Source: Motacilla alba alba
Taxonomy: Eukaryota; Chordata; Aves; Passeriformes; Motacillidae
NCBI RefSeq assembly: GCF_015832195.1
Contig: NC_052046.1
Location: 32,516,911 to 32,580,910, forward strand
Direction of reading: 5' to 3'
DNA length: 64,000 nt
Position 1 is the first letter of the stretch; the number at the start of each line of letters is the position of its first letter. Under the pieces are notes generated by a model. It was not told where the DNA came from and did not search any database. It saw nothing but the letters and a program-made list of their open reading frames with translations. The translations under genes and the position numbers were made by a program. Of this stretch, positions 1 through 13,100 are shown piece after piece.

Positions 1-146
1 GACAACACAAAATAATAAAATGAAGTAAATGGTCCAAGAGAAAAAAAACCAAACAAACAAAACCAAAATAATCCATGTTTTAATACTTTAGATCTATTGT
101 AGAATACTCGAACAAAGAGAAAATCTGCTGATTCCTGCTGTCAAAG

Positions 147-185
147 TTCCACAGTGATGTTACACCTTCCACAGTGATGTTACAC
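147..185. repeat. 19-bp tandem duplication, period 20
   Basis: The 19-mer beginning TTCCACAGTGATG is present exactly at 147-165 and again at 167-185, separated by one base. Because the copies are identical, the duplication is probably recent and of replication-slippage type. No function is implied. Confidence 0.9.
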
Positions 186-2346
186 AGGATTTGACAGACC
201 AGCATTTCTCAAATGCAGAATCATTGTTTTCTAGGTAAAGTTTTTGAAATACATGAAACAAATATCTCAGTGTTATAAGAACAGTTTATAACACCACGCA
301 ACAGACTTTTCATTTTCTGCTTTTCATTTTTTGTTTCACTATTTTTTACCTTCTAACATGTAGAAACAAACTTGGTAATTACATGTCAAAAATAAAGAAA
401 ACAAACCCCAGAATCAAGTTCAATGCATAGAATGTATGTATCTGTAATTGCTACCATATATGAAAAATTAAGAAACTAGGACTTGGAAAATAAAATATTC
501 TGTAGGAGATAGCACAGGTACTTGTCAGGTTGCATAAACATGTGTCACTTGTGAGAATTCAGAGCATAAATTTGATGCAGACATTCACATAGGGTTTTTG
601 ATAAACTGGTTGCACTGATTGCTCTGCTGAGACAAAGCTCATGTAAGATTGCATTTTTTCGGATTTCCTTTTGTATTTACGTTATGAATTCTGAAAATTC
701 CTGAGGAAAACTTGGCTTTTGTCTGTATAATTTCCTCTAGGAATTGAAGCCATGACAGGAGGTGGTTTCACTGAAGTGAAGAACCTCAGAGTGCAGGCCT
801 TTTTTTCCCCATATATTTGCATATGAAAACATTTTATCACTTTTTAAGGTGATTTCTGTAGCTTTTCCAAAGCTAATTAGGAAATTTTTTTTTTCTGTGT
901 GTGTAATCTCACAAAGACATTATTTTATTTCAAGATTGTATTCAGAATTCCTTTGCAGGGAATTGCTATGTGTCCCTGAAGTTTCATCAGGTCCTTGATT
1001 TACAGCAAGCAGAGCTGCTTTTGGGAACCTGCACTGACCATTCTAATTATTTCTAACACATATTGGTGATTTCTTGTTACCCACAGCAAATTTAGTTATG
1101 ATATGACCAGAGCTGCCCATATTCTAAGACGTTTTATATGAATGCTTTCATCTTTTCATTTTGGCTCTGATGTACACATCTTGTCTAGTTGTATTATATT
1201 TTAAATTATGTCATTTATGTGTTCAGCACTCTATAATTAATAAACTGTCATTTAAACCACTGTGTGAAACTTAAAGGTATGACAGTACAGATCAGAAATT
1301 ATATTCTTAGCAAATGTGAAGTTAAGCTGGTAATAACATTAGGTTCAGGCATTACTCTAACCGTATTTTGAGTAAGACTTGTACCTTGGGCAATAGAACC
1401 AATAGAAGCTTAGAACTTCCAGATCTTCCAGTGCTTTTTGAATTTTTATTTTTTACTTTCCCTCTAAACAAATAAGCATGAATAAGTAGCTCATGCTGTC
1501 AGGAAAAAAATCTTTTCCAAACCCTGGGGTCATTTGTAGCATTGCTTTTTAGCTTTAAGCAACAGATTACATAGTCACAATTGCTGAGTCAAGCTTTCTT
1601 TGTTAATTTTGGTAGACTTTAACTGCTTGCTGTAATAATCTTGATGCTGAGTCAATTAAAAAAATTCATGCTGGGTTTTAATTGCAGTAAAACCTTGTAG
1701 TGTAGTGTTATTACTCTGAATGAAATGCATTTCAGAGCAAGCTGATCATAGCAACTCAGTAACTTATTTGGTTTTTGCAACAGAAAAATATCTGCGTTAA
1801 TGATTCAAAATCCTCCATTGCACAGTAAGCCTTTGGAAGGGAAAGCTGCTTATCAGCAGATTCTCAGCCTTCTCTTTCTAAGCTGTGCAAAGCTCTCAAA
1901 CTTTTATTTAAATATCAGCATGTGGTGAGCTTTATTGTTTGTTTGTTTTTTTAATTCTTTTGTGCTTGCAGTTGTCCACAATGAAGCATGACACTCCTGG
2001 ATTTTATGACTATTATACATTTTCCTGATATTTCTTATATTAAAATATTTATTATGTCTTTTATATATATTATATTTTTCTAATATAATATTACATATTA
2101 CCAGTTTTTTACTCATTTGGGGAAGGTTTTATTATTCAGTGTTATTTTTATGCATATTTCAATTTTAGCCCTACATTTTTTGTAGAGCTCTATAATTTTC
2201 CAGAATAAAGTTCTTGAGATTATCCCCATAACATATACCTGCTATAACCGTGGTAGATAAGAACAACAAAAGTAGGTTTCTAGCAACAGAATTCACTTTT
2301 ATTCAGCAGTATTTAACAGATACATTCATCATATCTTCTATGCACC

Positions 2347-2375
<29 letters not shown>
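2347..2375. repeat. A29 homopolymer
   Basis: An uninterrupted run of 29 adenines. The preceding 60 bases carry no AATAAA-type signal and no recognisable retrogene or LINE tail, so I read it as a simple homopolymer rather than the poly(A) tail of a retrocopy. Confidence 0.9.
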
Positions 2376-2379
<4 letters not shown>

Positions 2380-3789
2380 AAGGATTTGCCCGTGTTATAA
2401 CCAAAAGGCTTTAATCTTTCCTGCTATTCACATTTCTTCATATTCTTGAAAATAAATGAGCTCTCAGCAGTCAGATCATCTGACATTTGGCAGTACTATA
2501 AACTTTTAAAGATTTCACAAGTTAAATTCTCAAAACCAAGAAATTACTCCTCTTAAAATTTCAGAGAATCTTCAGTTTGATATATATGATTTCAGACGAT
2601 ATTTTACTCATTTAAAACCTACATTTGTTGTGAAGTCCATAATTTTCTGTAATAGTTAAGTCAATGTGTAATTGCTTGAGTCAATTTACCATAGTTCTTC
2701 CCAGACTTTTTACGACTAGCATATTGTCTTCATGTCTCTACTAACTTGTTAAAACTTTAAACTTCTAGCTCATGTTTTCCTTTGAATTTGGATTTTCCCC
2801 TCTCCCTGCCTCTCTGAATTTTGTGAAGGAAATACATGTATTACAAGTATGGGGTTTTTTTAATTCAAATTTGAGATATTAATGGAAATAATTTGAAAAT
2901 ACTAGACCAAAAATTAATGGCAATTACATATACTGTGAAATATTCAGATGCTTTAAAAAACAAGTCTTCAATGGAAAACTGATTCTGGTCTTGATTACAC
3001 ATTAATTGGAAAAAAATTCAATATAAAATTATATATTTTGAAAAAAATTCTATACTTACTCTCTTTTTTATGATTGTCTACAGCAATTAAACTGAAAAAA
3101 ATTACTTATAACCTCGAAAGACCATGCCTGATAGTGTTTATTGGTCAGAGCATGCTCTAGCTTGTAAAAGTCACATCCTAATTTATCACTTCTCTCAGTG
3201 ATCTTTCTTTCTTCTATACAGCTGATGTATGACACATGCCACGGTTGTTTTCGTTTTCTTACACAATGCATCAGTCCTTTCCCCTACTAGCCATGCTTCA
3301 AAGATTTTAGATATTTCAGCTAGAGCAGTCTCTCCTTGTGGGTTGTAAAACAGAGGCTAAAAATCACAACTGATGCCACTCTGTTAAGGAATGCCTATTC
3401 ATCACCTTTATTCCCCAAACTCTGATGGCTGACTCTTTCATTTTATTAGTCCCTACAGGAGAGGAATCAGATCACAAACTGTCACAATTATTTCAGACAG
3501 AATTTACTGGTGAATGTGTTTGTAACATCAGAACTAGATGAGGAGAAATAGAAAGATCTTCAGCATTAGTTAAATAAATGGTAAAAGAGCCTTTATCTCC
3601 TCTGGTACGGATGTTAGCTACTAGAGGAATATTCTTCAAATGCATAGTTAAAGCAACACATATTCATGTCAATGTCATTTTTTCATCACAGACACAATAT
3701 GAAGGAATATGAAGAGGTATTTATTTGAAGCAGTAATTTACTTGCTATTTCTACACTGAACCCTATAAATCAATTCCCCTATAAATCAA

Positions 3790-3841
3790 TTTTTTATTAT
3801 TTTTCTCTTTTTTTTTCTTTTTTTTTTTAATTTTTCTTTCC
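3790..3841. repeat. T-rich low-complexity tract
   Basis: A run of thymines broken by single C and A bases, immediately after the short duplication at 3761-3791. It is simple sequence with no further content. Confidence 0.8.
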
Positions 3842-4046
3842 ACACAATTAACATGGACATGTAACCCAACATGCTGGTTCAGTATTACATTTGTTTTAGA
3901 GTAAAAAAGTTGTGCTTTAAAGAACCAATAAGGCAAACTTTGGAATGTATTATTTCAATAGAGGATTTTGTGAGGAGGCAAACCACTTCAGATTAAGATT
4001 TAGATCCAACTGCATTTCAGAGCAGCAGCTCTCCAATCAGAACATT

Positions 4047-4413
4047 TGTGGTATTCCCATGCCTTCTGAGCAGAGAGAAGCTGTGAGACAAGCAGAGACG
4101 AAGGAAAACACAATTCTTATCTTGCTTGGTGTGCCTGTGTTGTGCTGAAGTGGAGTGCAATATGGAGATTGTTTACCCAAAGTGAGGATGTTTTGTTCCC
4201 TTGTCCTATCAGGCCAAGAGTGAGTGTCTGCTGACAGTCATGAGATTCAGTGCACTGTGAGCAGTTGTGAGCAAGGGTGAGTGCATGGCAGATTCAGTTT
4301 TAGATTTATAGAACAATATAGTGTAAAAAAGTACTTAATTAGCCTTCTGATAAGATGGAGTCTTCCTCATCATTCTCTCCCTCACGTCGTGGCCATCTCT
4401 CAGCATTACTATA
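4047..4413 (+). mobile_element. Solo LTR of an avian endogenous retrovirus, probably class II (ERVK-like)
   Basis: This 367-bp element begins TGTGGT and ends ACTATA. It is flanked by an identical 6-bp duplication, AACATT at 4041-4046 and 4414-4419, the size typical of class II (betaretrovirus-like) integrations. Inside are blocks recalled from songbird LTRs: CTGTGAGAC near 4080, CAATTCTTATC near 4110, GAGATTGTTTACCCAAAG near 4163, and TTAGCCTTCTGATAAGATGG near 4338. The expected terminal CA is now TA, and I see no intact AATAAA signal. No internal retroviral sequence is attached, so it is a solo LTR left by recombination between paired LTRs. A related copy lies at 16288-16645. The family name would need a repeat-library search. 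Confidence 0.85.
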
Positions 4414-5017
4414 AACATTAATTTTGTGTGTGGGATATTTCACTTTATTTGATATTTTTGCAAGCAATGTATAATCTAGGTGGTCAAACAGGGATGGAAT
4501 TCATATTAATACGCTCAGCTGAAGAATGTAGCTGTCTGAGCAACTAGTAATTAACCTCTGCAGAGCTGTGTCTCTCTGGTTTCCTCACAGATATTTCTAG
4601 AAAGGTCCTATTTTGTTTGGAATTTTTATTTTGTTTGGAATTTCTTTTTTCCTGATCTGAAGTGGCTTCATGTGTTTGAGTGTCACTGGTGCTTGAGTTC
4701 AATGGATTTTTGACCACCTCCCATAAAAGGAAATAAAGGATTAATAGTTCTGCTTTAAAAAGGAATTAAACCAACTAACTAATAGTTATTTAAGTTATTT
4801 AAGTCATGTGATAAAATAAATTTTTGCTCATTTGAGTATATATGTTCTCATGGTCTACAGATGCATCAATGTGCCTAAAAAGGAGGTGCTAAATATATCC
4901 TTGTGAGACATATTTTACTGAGAGTATTTCAGCTTAAAAAGGCTATTGTACGAGCTACATAAATAGATAATATTTTAATAATTGTATGTTGTCCCTTTCT
5001 TCAAGTGAGTCAAAAGC
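4414..5017. other. Non-coding spacer, no gene seen
   Basis: AT-rich sequence between the solo LTR and a CR1 remnant. It contains a 16-bp direct duplication (ATTTTGTTTGGAATTT at 4610-4625 and 4628-4643) and nothing else that I can name. Confidence 0.6.
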
Positions 5018-5450
5018 TCTTGCCAGTTTGGTGGTGTTGGAAAAACTTACTGAGTTTCCCTTCCAGTCCTGTGTCCAAGTCATTCATGACGAAGATGCTG
5101 AAGAGCACAGGGCTGAGGATGGAGCCCTGCAGAACACCACCAGTGACAGGTCCCCAGTCTGATGCCACCTCATCCACTGATGTCACCCTTTGTGCCTGAC
5201 CAGTGAGCCAGCTGCTCACCCATCACATGGTGTGTTTATCCAGCTGTGTCATGAATGTTTTATTCAGAAGCGTCCTGGGAGGTACTGTATCAAAAGCTTT
5301 GCTGAAATTAAGCAACTTCTCTTGATTGATGAGATGGATTACCTGGTCATAAAAGGAAATCAGATTTAACAAGCAAGATTCTAATTCCATCAGAGCCTTA
5401 GGACTCCTGAGCTGGTCTCTGGCTACACAAAACCATGTTTTTATTCTTCC
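5018..5450 (-). mobile_element. CR1 LINE remnant, part of the reverse-transcriptase region
   Basis: Read on the minus strand, two adjacent frames give recognisable CR1 reverse-transcriptase blocks. The first, FSKAFDTVPPRTLLNK (about 5240-5310), corresponds to the conserved LDFSKAFDTVPH motif. The second, [10 protein letters not shown]...[20 protein letters not shown] (about 5075-5217), corresponds to the conserved block from SWLTGR to GVPQGSVLGPVLF. Each frame lies between stops and the join between them is broken. The catalytic FADD/YADD site expected after LSKF is lost: the sequence reads [11 protein letters not shown], so the aspartates are absent. Both the 5' end and the CR1 3' tail are missing. 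It is a dead internal fragment. Confidence 0.85.
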
Positions 5451-7052
5451 AGGCAAAATAAAATGAACTTTTATGACCTCTCCCCAGTCCTCCTGGAGGC
5501 CAGTGCATGAGTGGCTGCATGATTTTTAGTTGACAACTGGAGTCAAAATATGATGCCCTGGGTTAGGAAGAAGAGCTATTCAATGATAGTTGAATCTTTC
5601 TTCCTCTGTAATGTTTTGTTCATCTTGGGAGAACAGAGGACCTTTTTCTTCTGATCTAGGAAGTTTTGAAATTTGCAAATATCCAACCTTGGACACATGT
5701 TTGCTTGTTGCAGCTGATTGTCCCCTGTGTAATTTTGAGCATAAAAACAGTGAATCACAAGCTTCCTGTTAAGGTCTTTAATAGGTCTGATTCCAGTGCT
5801 GACAGAAGGCCAGACCTTAGCAGAAGCTGATGAGAGAGCAGCCTAATAACGTTCTCAACTTTCTTTCAAAATTGTATTATGTGAAACATTTATTGGAAAC
5901 ATGTTTGTTAGAATCTTTGGTGACTTTGTCTAAGATTTTATCTTTGCTTGGGTGCATTAATCCAGTGGGTCTAGAAACATGTGTGATGACTTAAATCAAA
6001 ATTTATGGGACAGCAACAGCTTGGAAAAGGCTTGAAAGGCAATGGAAGAAATGCCCTTTGAAGTAGCAAATGATGGCAGAGTTTACATTTCTTTTTTCTT
6101 TTTTTTTTTAATTTTGTTTTTTTTATGTGTGGCAGCTTTTGCGTTTATTATTTTTCCTACTTGTCACTCATTTACTGTCATTAATTGCTTATGAAGCTTT
6201 ACAAAATAAAGCCTATGGCTAATAAAATACAGAGGTTTATGTAGGATTTTAAACACATAAATAACACTACTGACTTCAAGAACAGTGAGTCATAAGTAGT
6301 AAGGTTTTAATTTTGATGAGGAGTGCGCTTCTGAAAACAATTTTCCAATAATTAGTATTTTTGTTGCTGTACATTTTCACACAGTCTTGCATGCATAAAC
6401 TTGGAGAAACAGAGGATAAAATTAGTCTGATTAGCCAAAAATTTAAATTTGAAAAAGCACTTTATGTTGCACCATTTTTACTGTGTTTCAATAAAGTGGT
6501 TACTTCATCTCTAGGTATGTCTAGGAAAGAGAGGGGAAAAAATTAACACAATTTCAAACACTATGTGTTCACAGGGACTTATTTTACTTCAGTGATTTTG
6601 TAACAGATTTATTTGCTTCAAAACAAAAAGTATTACATGGTACATTTTAGAAAGGATAGCCTGAAAAAATGCAATAAGCAATTTTGTCCCTTGCTTATTT
6701 TTTCAGCTGTAATTTTGTATTTAACTATAGAACTGAAATTAGTTAAATTGAGTGAGAATTGACAAAGAAGTCAAATTTGGAAGAAATAGCTGGATCTCAA
6801 TGTGTGTGTAAAAAAAAGAACTAAAGAATGTGTCTGATATCATACAATCATTACTGAAATGGCACATTAAACTGCTAAGAAATGGGAAAATTTTAAATGG
6901 CTTCAGTAATTTATTACTTTCCAGTGATCTTTCAAGCATACACAAAAAGACATTGTCCCAATTTCTTTTAAACTGCTAGGCCAAATGAGTATTCTGCGTA
7001 ACTGTCATAATGTAACACATACAAGAACTCAGGTTTTTCTACCCATATATTT
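5451..7052. other. AT-rich non-coding DNA, no gene seen
   Basis: No gene or clear transposon. A T-rich low-complexity patch lies at about 6090-6126. Open frames of 60-68 codons at 5576-5772, 6361-6546 and 6739-6945 are of chance length and match nothing that I know. The GC-richer 5480-5520 could be a further scrap of the neighbouring CR1, but I cannot place it. Confidence 0.55.
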
Positions 7053-7315
7053 AGGCTGAAGCCCTGAGCCCATCAGCCTCTCCTCAAAGAGTCAGTGCTC
7101 CAGCCCTGAGCACCATGATGCTGCTCTGCAGAGCTCACTCTGGTTTCTTGATGTCTCTCTGGTACTGCTGGGTACAAAATTGCACCACCACCTCTGGTCT
7201 GAAGAGACAAAGTCCTCTCTGGAAGCAACACACCTGCTGCAGCTCCACACCACTGGTTTGACAGAGCAGGAGATTCTGCTTGTGACTGCAGGGCATGTTT
7301 AATCTCATGAGCTAG
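7053..7315 (-). mobile_element. CR1 LINE fragment, diverged
   Basis: On the plus strand the segment reads as the complement of CR1. AGGCTGAA...CATCAGCCTCTCCTCA and GTGCTCCAGCCCTGAG at 7053-7114 match the block normally read as CTCAGCCT..TCATAGGAGAGGTGCTCCAGCCC. ATGTCTCTCTGGTACTGCTG near 7150 matches the following block. The end near 7285-7315 resembles the TGCTGGCTCATGTTGAG block. It is an old, truncated internal piece of the 3' half of the element, with no 3' tail. The 92-codon open frame at 7073-7351 on the minus strand is inside this and is not a gene. Confidence 0.72.
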
Positions 7316-10049
7316 AATAGAAAAATACACCTCTGTCTCAAAATGTACCATGCTTTCCTTATAGAGAAGACAAACCTGGCAATCAGTGCTCTGATTCTTG
7401 AAAAACTTGCCATGAAGGAGAACACCAGCACTTGCTTCCTGTGCTGTGGGCAGTAAAAACTAAGAACATAACAGAGTGTATACCTATTGATTTTGAACAG
7501 TTTTCTGGCAATATTACTGCTTGAGATTGAATTTTCTGCCCGCCAAACTTCATCCATCTTCAGTAATGTTAGCTGTTTTTAAAAGTCAGTGTATGGAATC
7601 TAAGTAGCATTGGCCCATGCTTGTAAAAAATTTAGTGCCTTAACTACTTGGTAATGCACAATTTCAACTTTTGTTGTATCCTGAGATTTCTGAAAGGTTT
7701 AAGATATTTATGACATCACCATGGATGGAAATGGTACCATATTCTTATGTCTTGGCTCAGTCTGGTTTAAAGTCAAATAGCCTGGGAATGGAATGCTGTA
7801 CAAAATTGACCAGCTTCCTAGTGATCCCTAGCTCAGACTTTATGTTTTCTAGAAATCAGGTACTGTTTTCAGTGAACTAATTAGCCACCTCATTTCACTA
7901 AAATCTGCTCTGTAATCTGCATGCCATCTGTTCAGTTTAGTCTAGGAAAACAACCCCTTAACTCAGCTCTGTAATTATGTCACCAACAACTTCAGTTTGT
8001 TCATAGTTGTCTTTTCTGTTTGAAAAAGTGGATCAAAATAAACATCTGCTTGTGCAAAATGTGTTCTTGATGGAGTCACATGAAAGATCCTATTTAATGG
8101 ATATCCTTAACATACACTGTTGAAGATACAGTAATCAAGTTACAGTAATCTATATTCTCTATGATAATTTTGAAATACAGCTTATGGCTGTTTCTCAGTG
8201 TCTCAGTACCAGGAATAGTGGTCTCATAGCATAAGCAGAGCAGCTTACTTTTATATTGTGCTAATTACAGGCCCAGTCAAGGAATCAAATAAAGATACAG
8301 CTCTACATTAAGTATCTCAAAAACCATATTAAAAAGAAAAAAAAAGAAGCAAAGTGACGTATCTGCTGAAACAGAAAATTAATAACACTCGATCATGAGA
8401 CCATCAGTAGCTATAGCCAACCAATCAGTAGCTATAGCTACCTCCGTTTTCAAAAATTCAAGGCCTTTTCTTTCCCCTCCTACATATTTTTGTTTCAAGG
8501 ACATTCTGAATTTTAGCAATTTGAAATGATTTCCTAATAGTTATCTGATTTATTTGTAAGTAGAGGGTTATATGACTTTTCTTATTTGAAAACTTTGTTT
8601 AAGCAATTTTTTCAGCTTCCTGGTGTTCATATCTTTGCATTTATTGTTTTAAGTGAAACATTTATTGCATTTATTGAAAGCAATCAGTAAACTTAGCTTT
8701 TCAGGGATTTTCTCTGTTATACCACATTCCTCTAGACTACCTAGAAGATCTCTTGTCAAATGAAGTATTGCAGGACAGGTTATTTCTTTAGCATCCTAAC
8801 TCGAGTCATCAGAACCCATAATGGATTGAATTTCTCCTTATTAAACAAAATATCCAGGGGGGAAATGAAGGCAAATAAAATTTCAAAGGCATATGGCCTG
8901 AACTATATACAATATTGAAATGACAGTTCACTGCTAAGAGACATAAAAGAAGGGGAAAACTGCCTGTTTATCTAGGAGTTTGTTCTGGTACTTAGTTTGC
9001 ATTCCTTTCAACATGAAACACATAGTAATACATTCTGTTTCAACAGTATAACACTTGTAAAGAGAGGCTTCAGTTAGTACAACTCTTCAAAAAGTGGTTA
9101 ATTCTTTTATGACAGGAAGCTTGTCTTCTCATTTGTTTGATAGCCTCTGGGAACATGTTAGATTTAGACTAAATCATATGGCAACCATTTTATTACTCTT
9201 TCAAAAAATATGGTCATGTATTCTTTTGATACTATGAGAGCATCTCTGTCCTTACAAAAAAATTGATTGCATAGAATTGCATAGTATTTCCAGCGCTTAC
9301 TATTCATAGCAGTATTTAGAGAGCTGACATTTTGTTTTTGAGTCTCAGCTTAATGCAGCAGAATGTGGGCTAGTGGACAAATAAAGTTACCCTTAAAATT
9401 TGTGTAATGTCGATTCCTTCATTAATCTTTCAGTTTATGGAATGCCTCTGAAGAGACAGAATCTCAACTTTTTGTAATTTTTTTATATATAATAGTCAAA
9501 TATATGTTATAGGAATCTCATAAAGTAAATTACACTGTGGTTCTTTGCACATTCAAATTTAAAACTTTGTTGCTTGTGAGAATAAACCCACACATATTGG
9601 ATAAGACTTCTTTCTTTATTTTGCATAAAAAAGGAATTCTTGATTGAATTAACCTGTGTAAAATTTGTCTGCTCCTAGTCATCTCTGACAATCTAGCTTG
9701 AAAATTTTGCTGCAATGCCTATCTTGGCCAGCAAAATTTATGTCAATTCAAAACACATGGTGGCAAAAGTAAAATTGTAGTACAATAGCCTAAGGCCAGT
9801 TTTGTATTGAGAGAAGTCAGTGGTAGCTACACCTCTCGGTGATTTATAAAGACCTTAAGTCAGACTCCTACAAAGACAATTAGATATGACTGTAAATGTT
9901 TTTCTTTGTTGGTCATAGGTCTGTTGCTACTGTCCTTTTCATTTGCCTGGATTGTGGAAGAGAAAGCGTGAATCAGTGTGCAGACATTGTGTCACTGGTG
10001 ACATCTTGATTGAGCTGAAGGTGTGGTTGCTCACTGAAAGAAGGCTGTG
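7316..10049. other. AT-rich non-coding DNA, no gene seen
   Basis: Unique-looking AT-rich sequence. The only structure I can point to is a 15-bp direct repeat, ATCAGTAGCTATAGC, at 8403-8417 and 8424-8438 (period 21). Open frames stay below 82 codons and are unrecognisable. Confidence 0.6.
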
Positions 10050-10101
10050 CTAGCTGAATTTGAGAGGTCTCTTCCAAACCAAACCACTCTGTGGTTTATG
10101 A
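10050..10101 (+). mobile_element. CR1 LINE 3'-tail scrap
   Basis: GAGAGGTCTCTTCCAAACCA followed by AACCACTCTGTGG and TTTATGA corresponds to the CR1 terminus normally reading AGGTCCCTTCCAACCCAAACCATTCTATGATT. Only the last 50 or so bases are recognisable, so a chance resemblance is possible. Confidence 0.5.
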
Positions 10102-13100
10102 CTGCATGTCCTTTCCTTCATGTTTGTGAGTGAACTTCAAGATGATTCAGCCTAGGACTCTCAGGGTGGTGGTCCCTGCCAATCCTGGGGCTTGTTAACC
10201 CGTATCCAGTGTTTTGCTAACTATAGTTGTATCACCTTTGATTTGTTACTGACTGATGGTTCAACAGCTTAAAATGTGAGTATTCAGTGTTCAGTTCAAT
10301 TCAAAAAATTGTGGTGAAATAGAGTTAATATTCTGAGTACTTTCAGCAAGTTTCTCAACCTTTTTTTTTCCATTTATTTATTTTTATAGTTAAAAAGAAA
10401 ATGTCTGAAATGTTTTAATTTCATGTAGGCATTTGATGCATGCAGTTTTTATTTTAATGCAGTTCATCCTCATTTACCTCCACTGGTCCCAGCTGTGGCT
10501 CCCTGGTACATTTTGTTCCCTACTTCTTGATTTCTAATTAATATTCTGGTTGAAGAAGAGGTTTTTCCTTTTTCTGGGACACTTCTACCTTAAATCACAA
10601 ATGCGTACATACATGCGCAGCTGTGTGCATACATATATGTAAGCATGCACATATACAAACCCCAGACATGTATTAGAAATACTGTGTCCTTACTTGTTTT
10701 TTCATTTACAACATTTCAATATTTATTTATTCCAGATAACTAAATTGATTATGGGTCTCTCATTCTTCTTTCATAGGTAACTCTTATAACATATTTTTGA
10801 ATTTTCTCTCTTCTCTGATATGACCTCAGGTACAATCTCCCTTCAAAAGTTTCCACTATGTTGCTAATAAAAGCATTGGTAATATGCAAAGGAAAACAAA
10901 ATATTTCAAAGAGATTAGGAAAGAATAATTTAAAAAATTATTTTAAAAATAATTTTTAAAAAAGAGTGATAAGTAAGACTTCTTACTAGGAAACTCAAAA
11001 AACCTCATTAAATTATAGAAAAAAAGGTAGTTTCTAGCCTATGTAAATAATTCAAGAATTATATTCAGCTTAAAAACTGACACTATACTGAGGGAGACAA
11101 CTACTTCTAGCTGAAAAACAGTGATGTAACCAGAAAGTATGCACAAATTCAAAGCAAAATGTAGTGTTTTTCATAGGAAGAAGTTGCTTTCTTTCTTTTC
11201 TAAGTTTTAATGTAATTTTTTTCAATATTTAATAAAGAACAGTAGAACCATGTGTTTAATTTTGATTATGACATGAGGAAATATCATCTGGATTCTATTT
11301 GTTTTAATATTTTCTGTCATGTCACGGAGGATTATTTATTTTTAAAGAATTCTTGAGACAGGACTTTGGTAGTGGCTTCTAACAAGCATGTAACAAGTAC
11401 AAAATAAGGGTTCGCATGTGCTGCCAGCATGAAGTTCTGTAGAATCTGGAAGATTGAGTGCTAGGCAGAGATTTATCTCTGGACCTTTTATCTAACATTT
11501 GACATTTTAAGAATAATTGTGGTATAGAATTTTGGTCTTTAAAAATGATTTTGCCCTTATTTAGGATTCACAAGAGCTTGTGAACCTTGAAAAGATTTTA
11601 ATTGCCTTTAAATTTTTATTGAATTTGTAATTATCTCACTGAGCAGTAAAAAAAGACAAATGCTTTTGATCGCAGTGACACCTTCATATTAAAAGAACAG
11701 CTGATGAGGATTCCATACTTTAAAAAACCAGGATGAAAATAAATGAACAAGTGAATGTATTGCTTTAATGTGCTGGTTTTGAAGTGTCCCAAATTATTGA
11801 ATTCCGATCACTGACTTCATCATGCACGTCACATGAGCTGAAGACCTCACTGAGCTTGCAAAGCTGCATCCATCACTCTAACATAAATAAAACTGCTCTG
11901 GCAATGTAACAGCAATTCAGACTTTGCAGGTCATCTAAGAATGCTGCTGACCTTTATCAGAGCACATCTCAAGGAGAGACTTCTACATTAATAAGATTTC
12001 CCGATTTCTTTCAGATCTGAGAAGTACCTAAGGAAGGTTGAACAATCTGAAATTACTATCTACTTGAATTCAGCAGGTGGGGGTTGAACATGCATTTCAT
12101 GTATCAGATTTTATTCCTCAACAAAGAGCAGAGCAAGACTAAAAGTCAACATACTGTATGGTTTCTGTCACATCTGACACACTGTCAACTGTTTTCTGCC
12201 ATCTGCTATTTAGAAATAAGAGAACAAAACTAAATGGTTGTCCAAGACAACCAAGTGACATGAATTATATTTTTATTTTGTCAATGTTTGCATCTCATAG
12301 GCTTTGGTTTTCCTGTTTAGAAAAGTGATTTTTGAGAGTATGAAGTTTTTATCAGAGGACACATTTCCAAAACACCAGTGAATTAGTAAAGAAGCTAGAA
12401 AAGATAAACATAATCTAATTTATTTTTTCCTTAACAAAGACAAAACGTAATTTATGTACTTCATATGGAAAGTTTTCACAAAATAATTCTTTCAGCCACC
12501 TAGACCGAACAGGAACTGAGCATCTTGATTTTTATTTTTCACTCTGTTTTGCTGAAAGTTTGTGAAGTGCTGTGGGAAAATATGCTGTAGGAAGACAAAG
12601 CTCTGCATGGAGGAACACCTGTGCAGGTAATAATATTTTACCAGCGATAAACTGTGCGCGCACATTAGGATGAGGAACACTGAGCTTGGTGCGCTGCCCT
12701 AAGAGAGGCATGAAACAGAGAACTGAGCAGCATAGAGGTGTCGTGGTCATGGTCTGTTTAAAACAATGAAGGTAAGAGAAATTAAGATGAAGGAATTACC
12801 CAAATGGTGACTGAAGGTTGAACTTTGCATCATCCACTTGATATCCTTTTCAAGGACCCACATAGGCGAATGAAGCAAAACCTGTATCTGTTTGCCATGT
12901 ATGAAGCTGCTTAAACTCCACCTGACCATGAAGTGACATGAACTGAAATCTTTTCTCTACACTCAAAAAAATCAATATGAATATAAATTAAGAGAGGAGG
13001 AAGATCAGAGGAGACTCTACTTTGTATCCTGGGACAGTCAAAGGGCTGTACCCATGTCCTCCCACAGGAGCATTGGATAAACATTATTCTGTGGAAATAC

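Larger units (their letters stand above)
1..4046. other. AT-rich non-coding DNA, no gene seen
   Basis: No open frame here exceeds about 70 codons and none resembles a protein I know. The stretch holds a 19-bp direct duplication at 147-185, an A29 tract at 2347-2375, a 15-bp duplication at 3761-3791 and a T-rich tract at about 3790-3841. The opening 40-66 is an A/C-rich AAACC-like tract of the kind seen again near 45.6 kb. I see no recognisable transposon, but old ones could be too diverged to spot by eye. Confidence 0.6.

Noticed and set aside
2347..2375. A29 as a possible retrogene or SINE tail
   Set aside because: No AATAAA signal, target duplication or gene-like sequence upstream.
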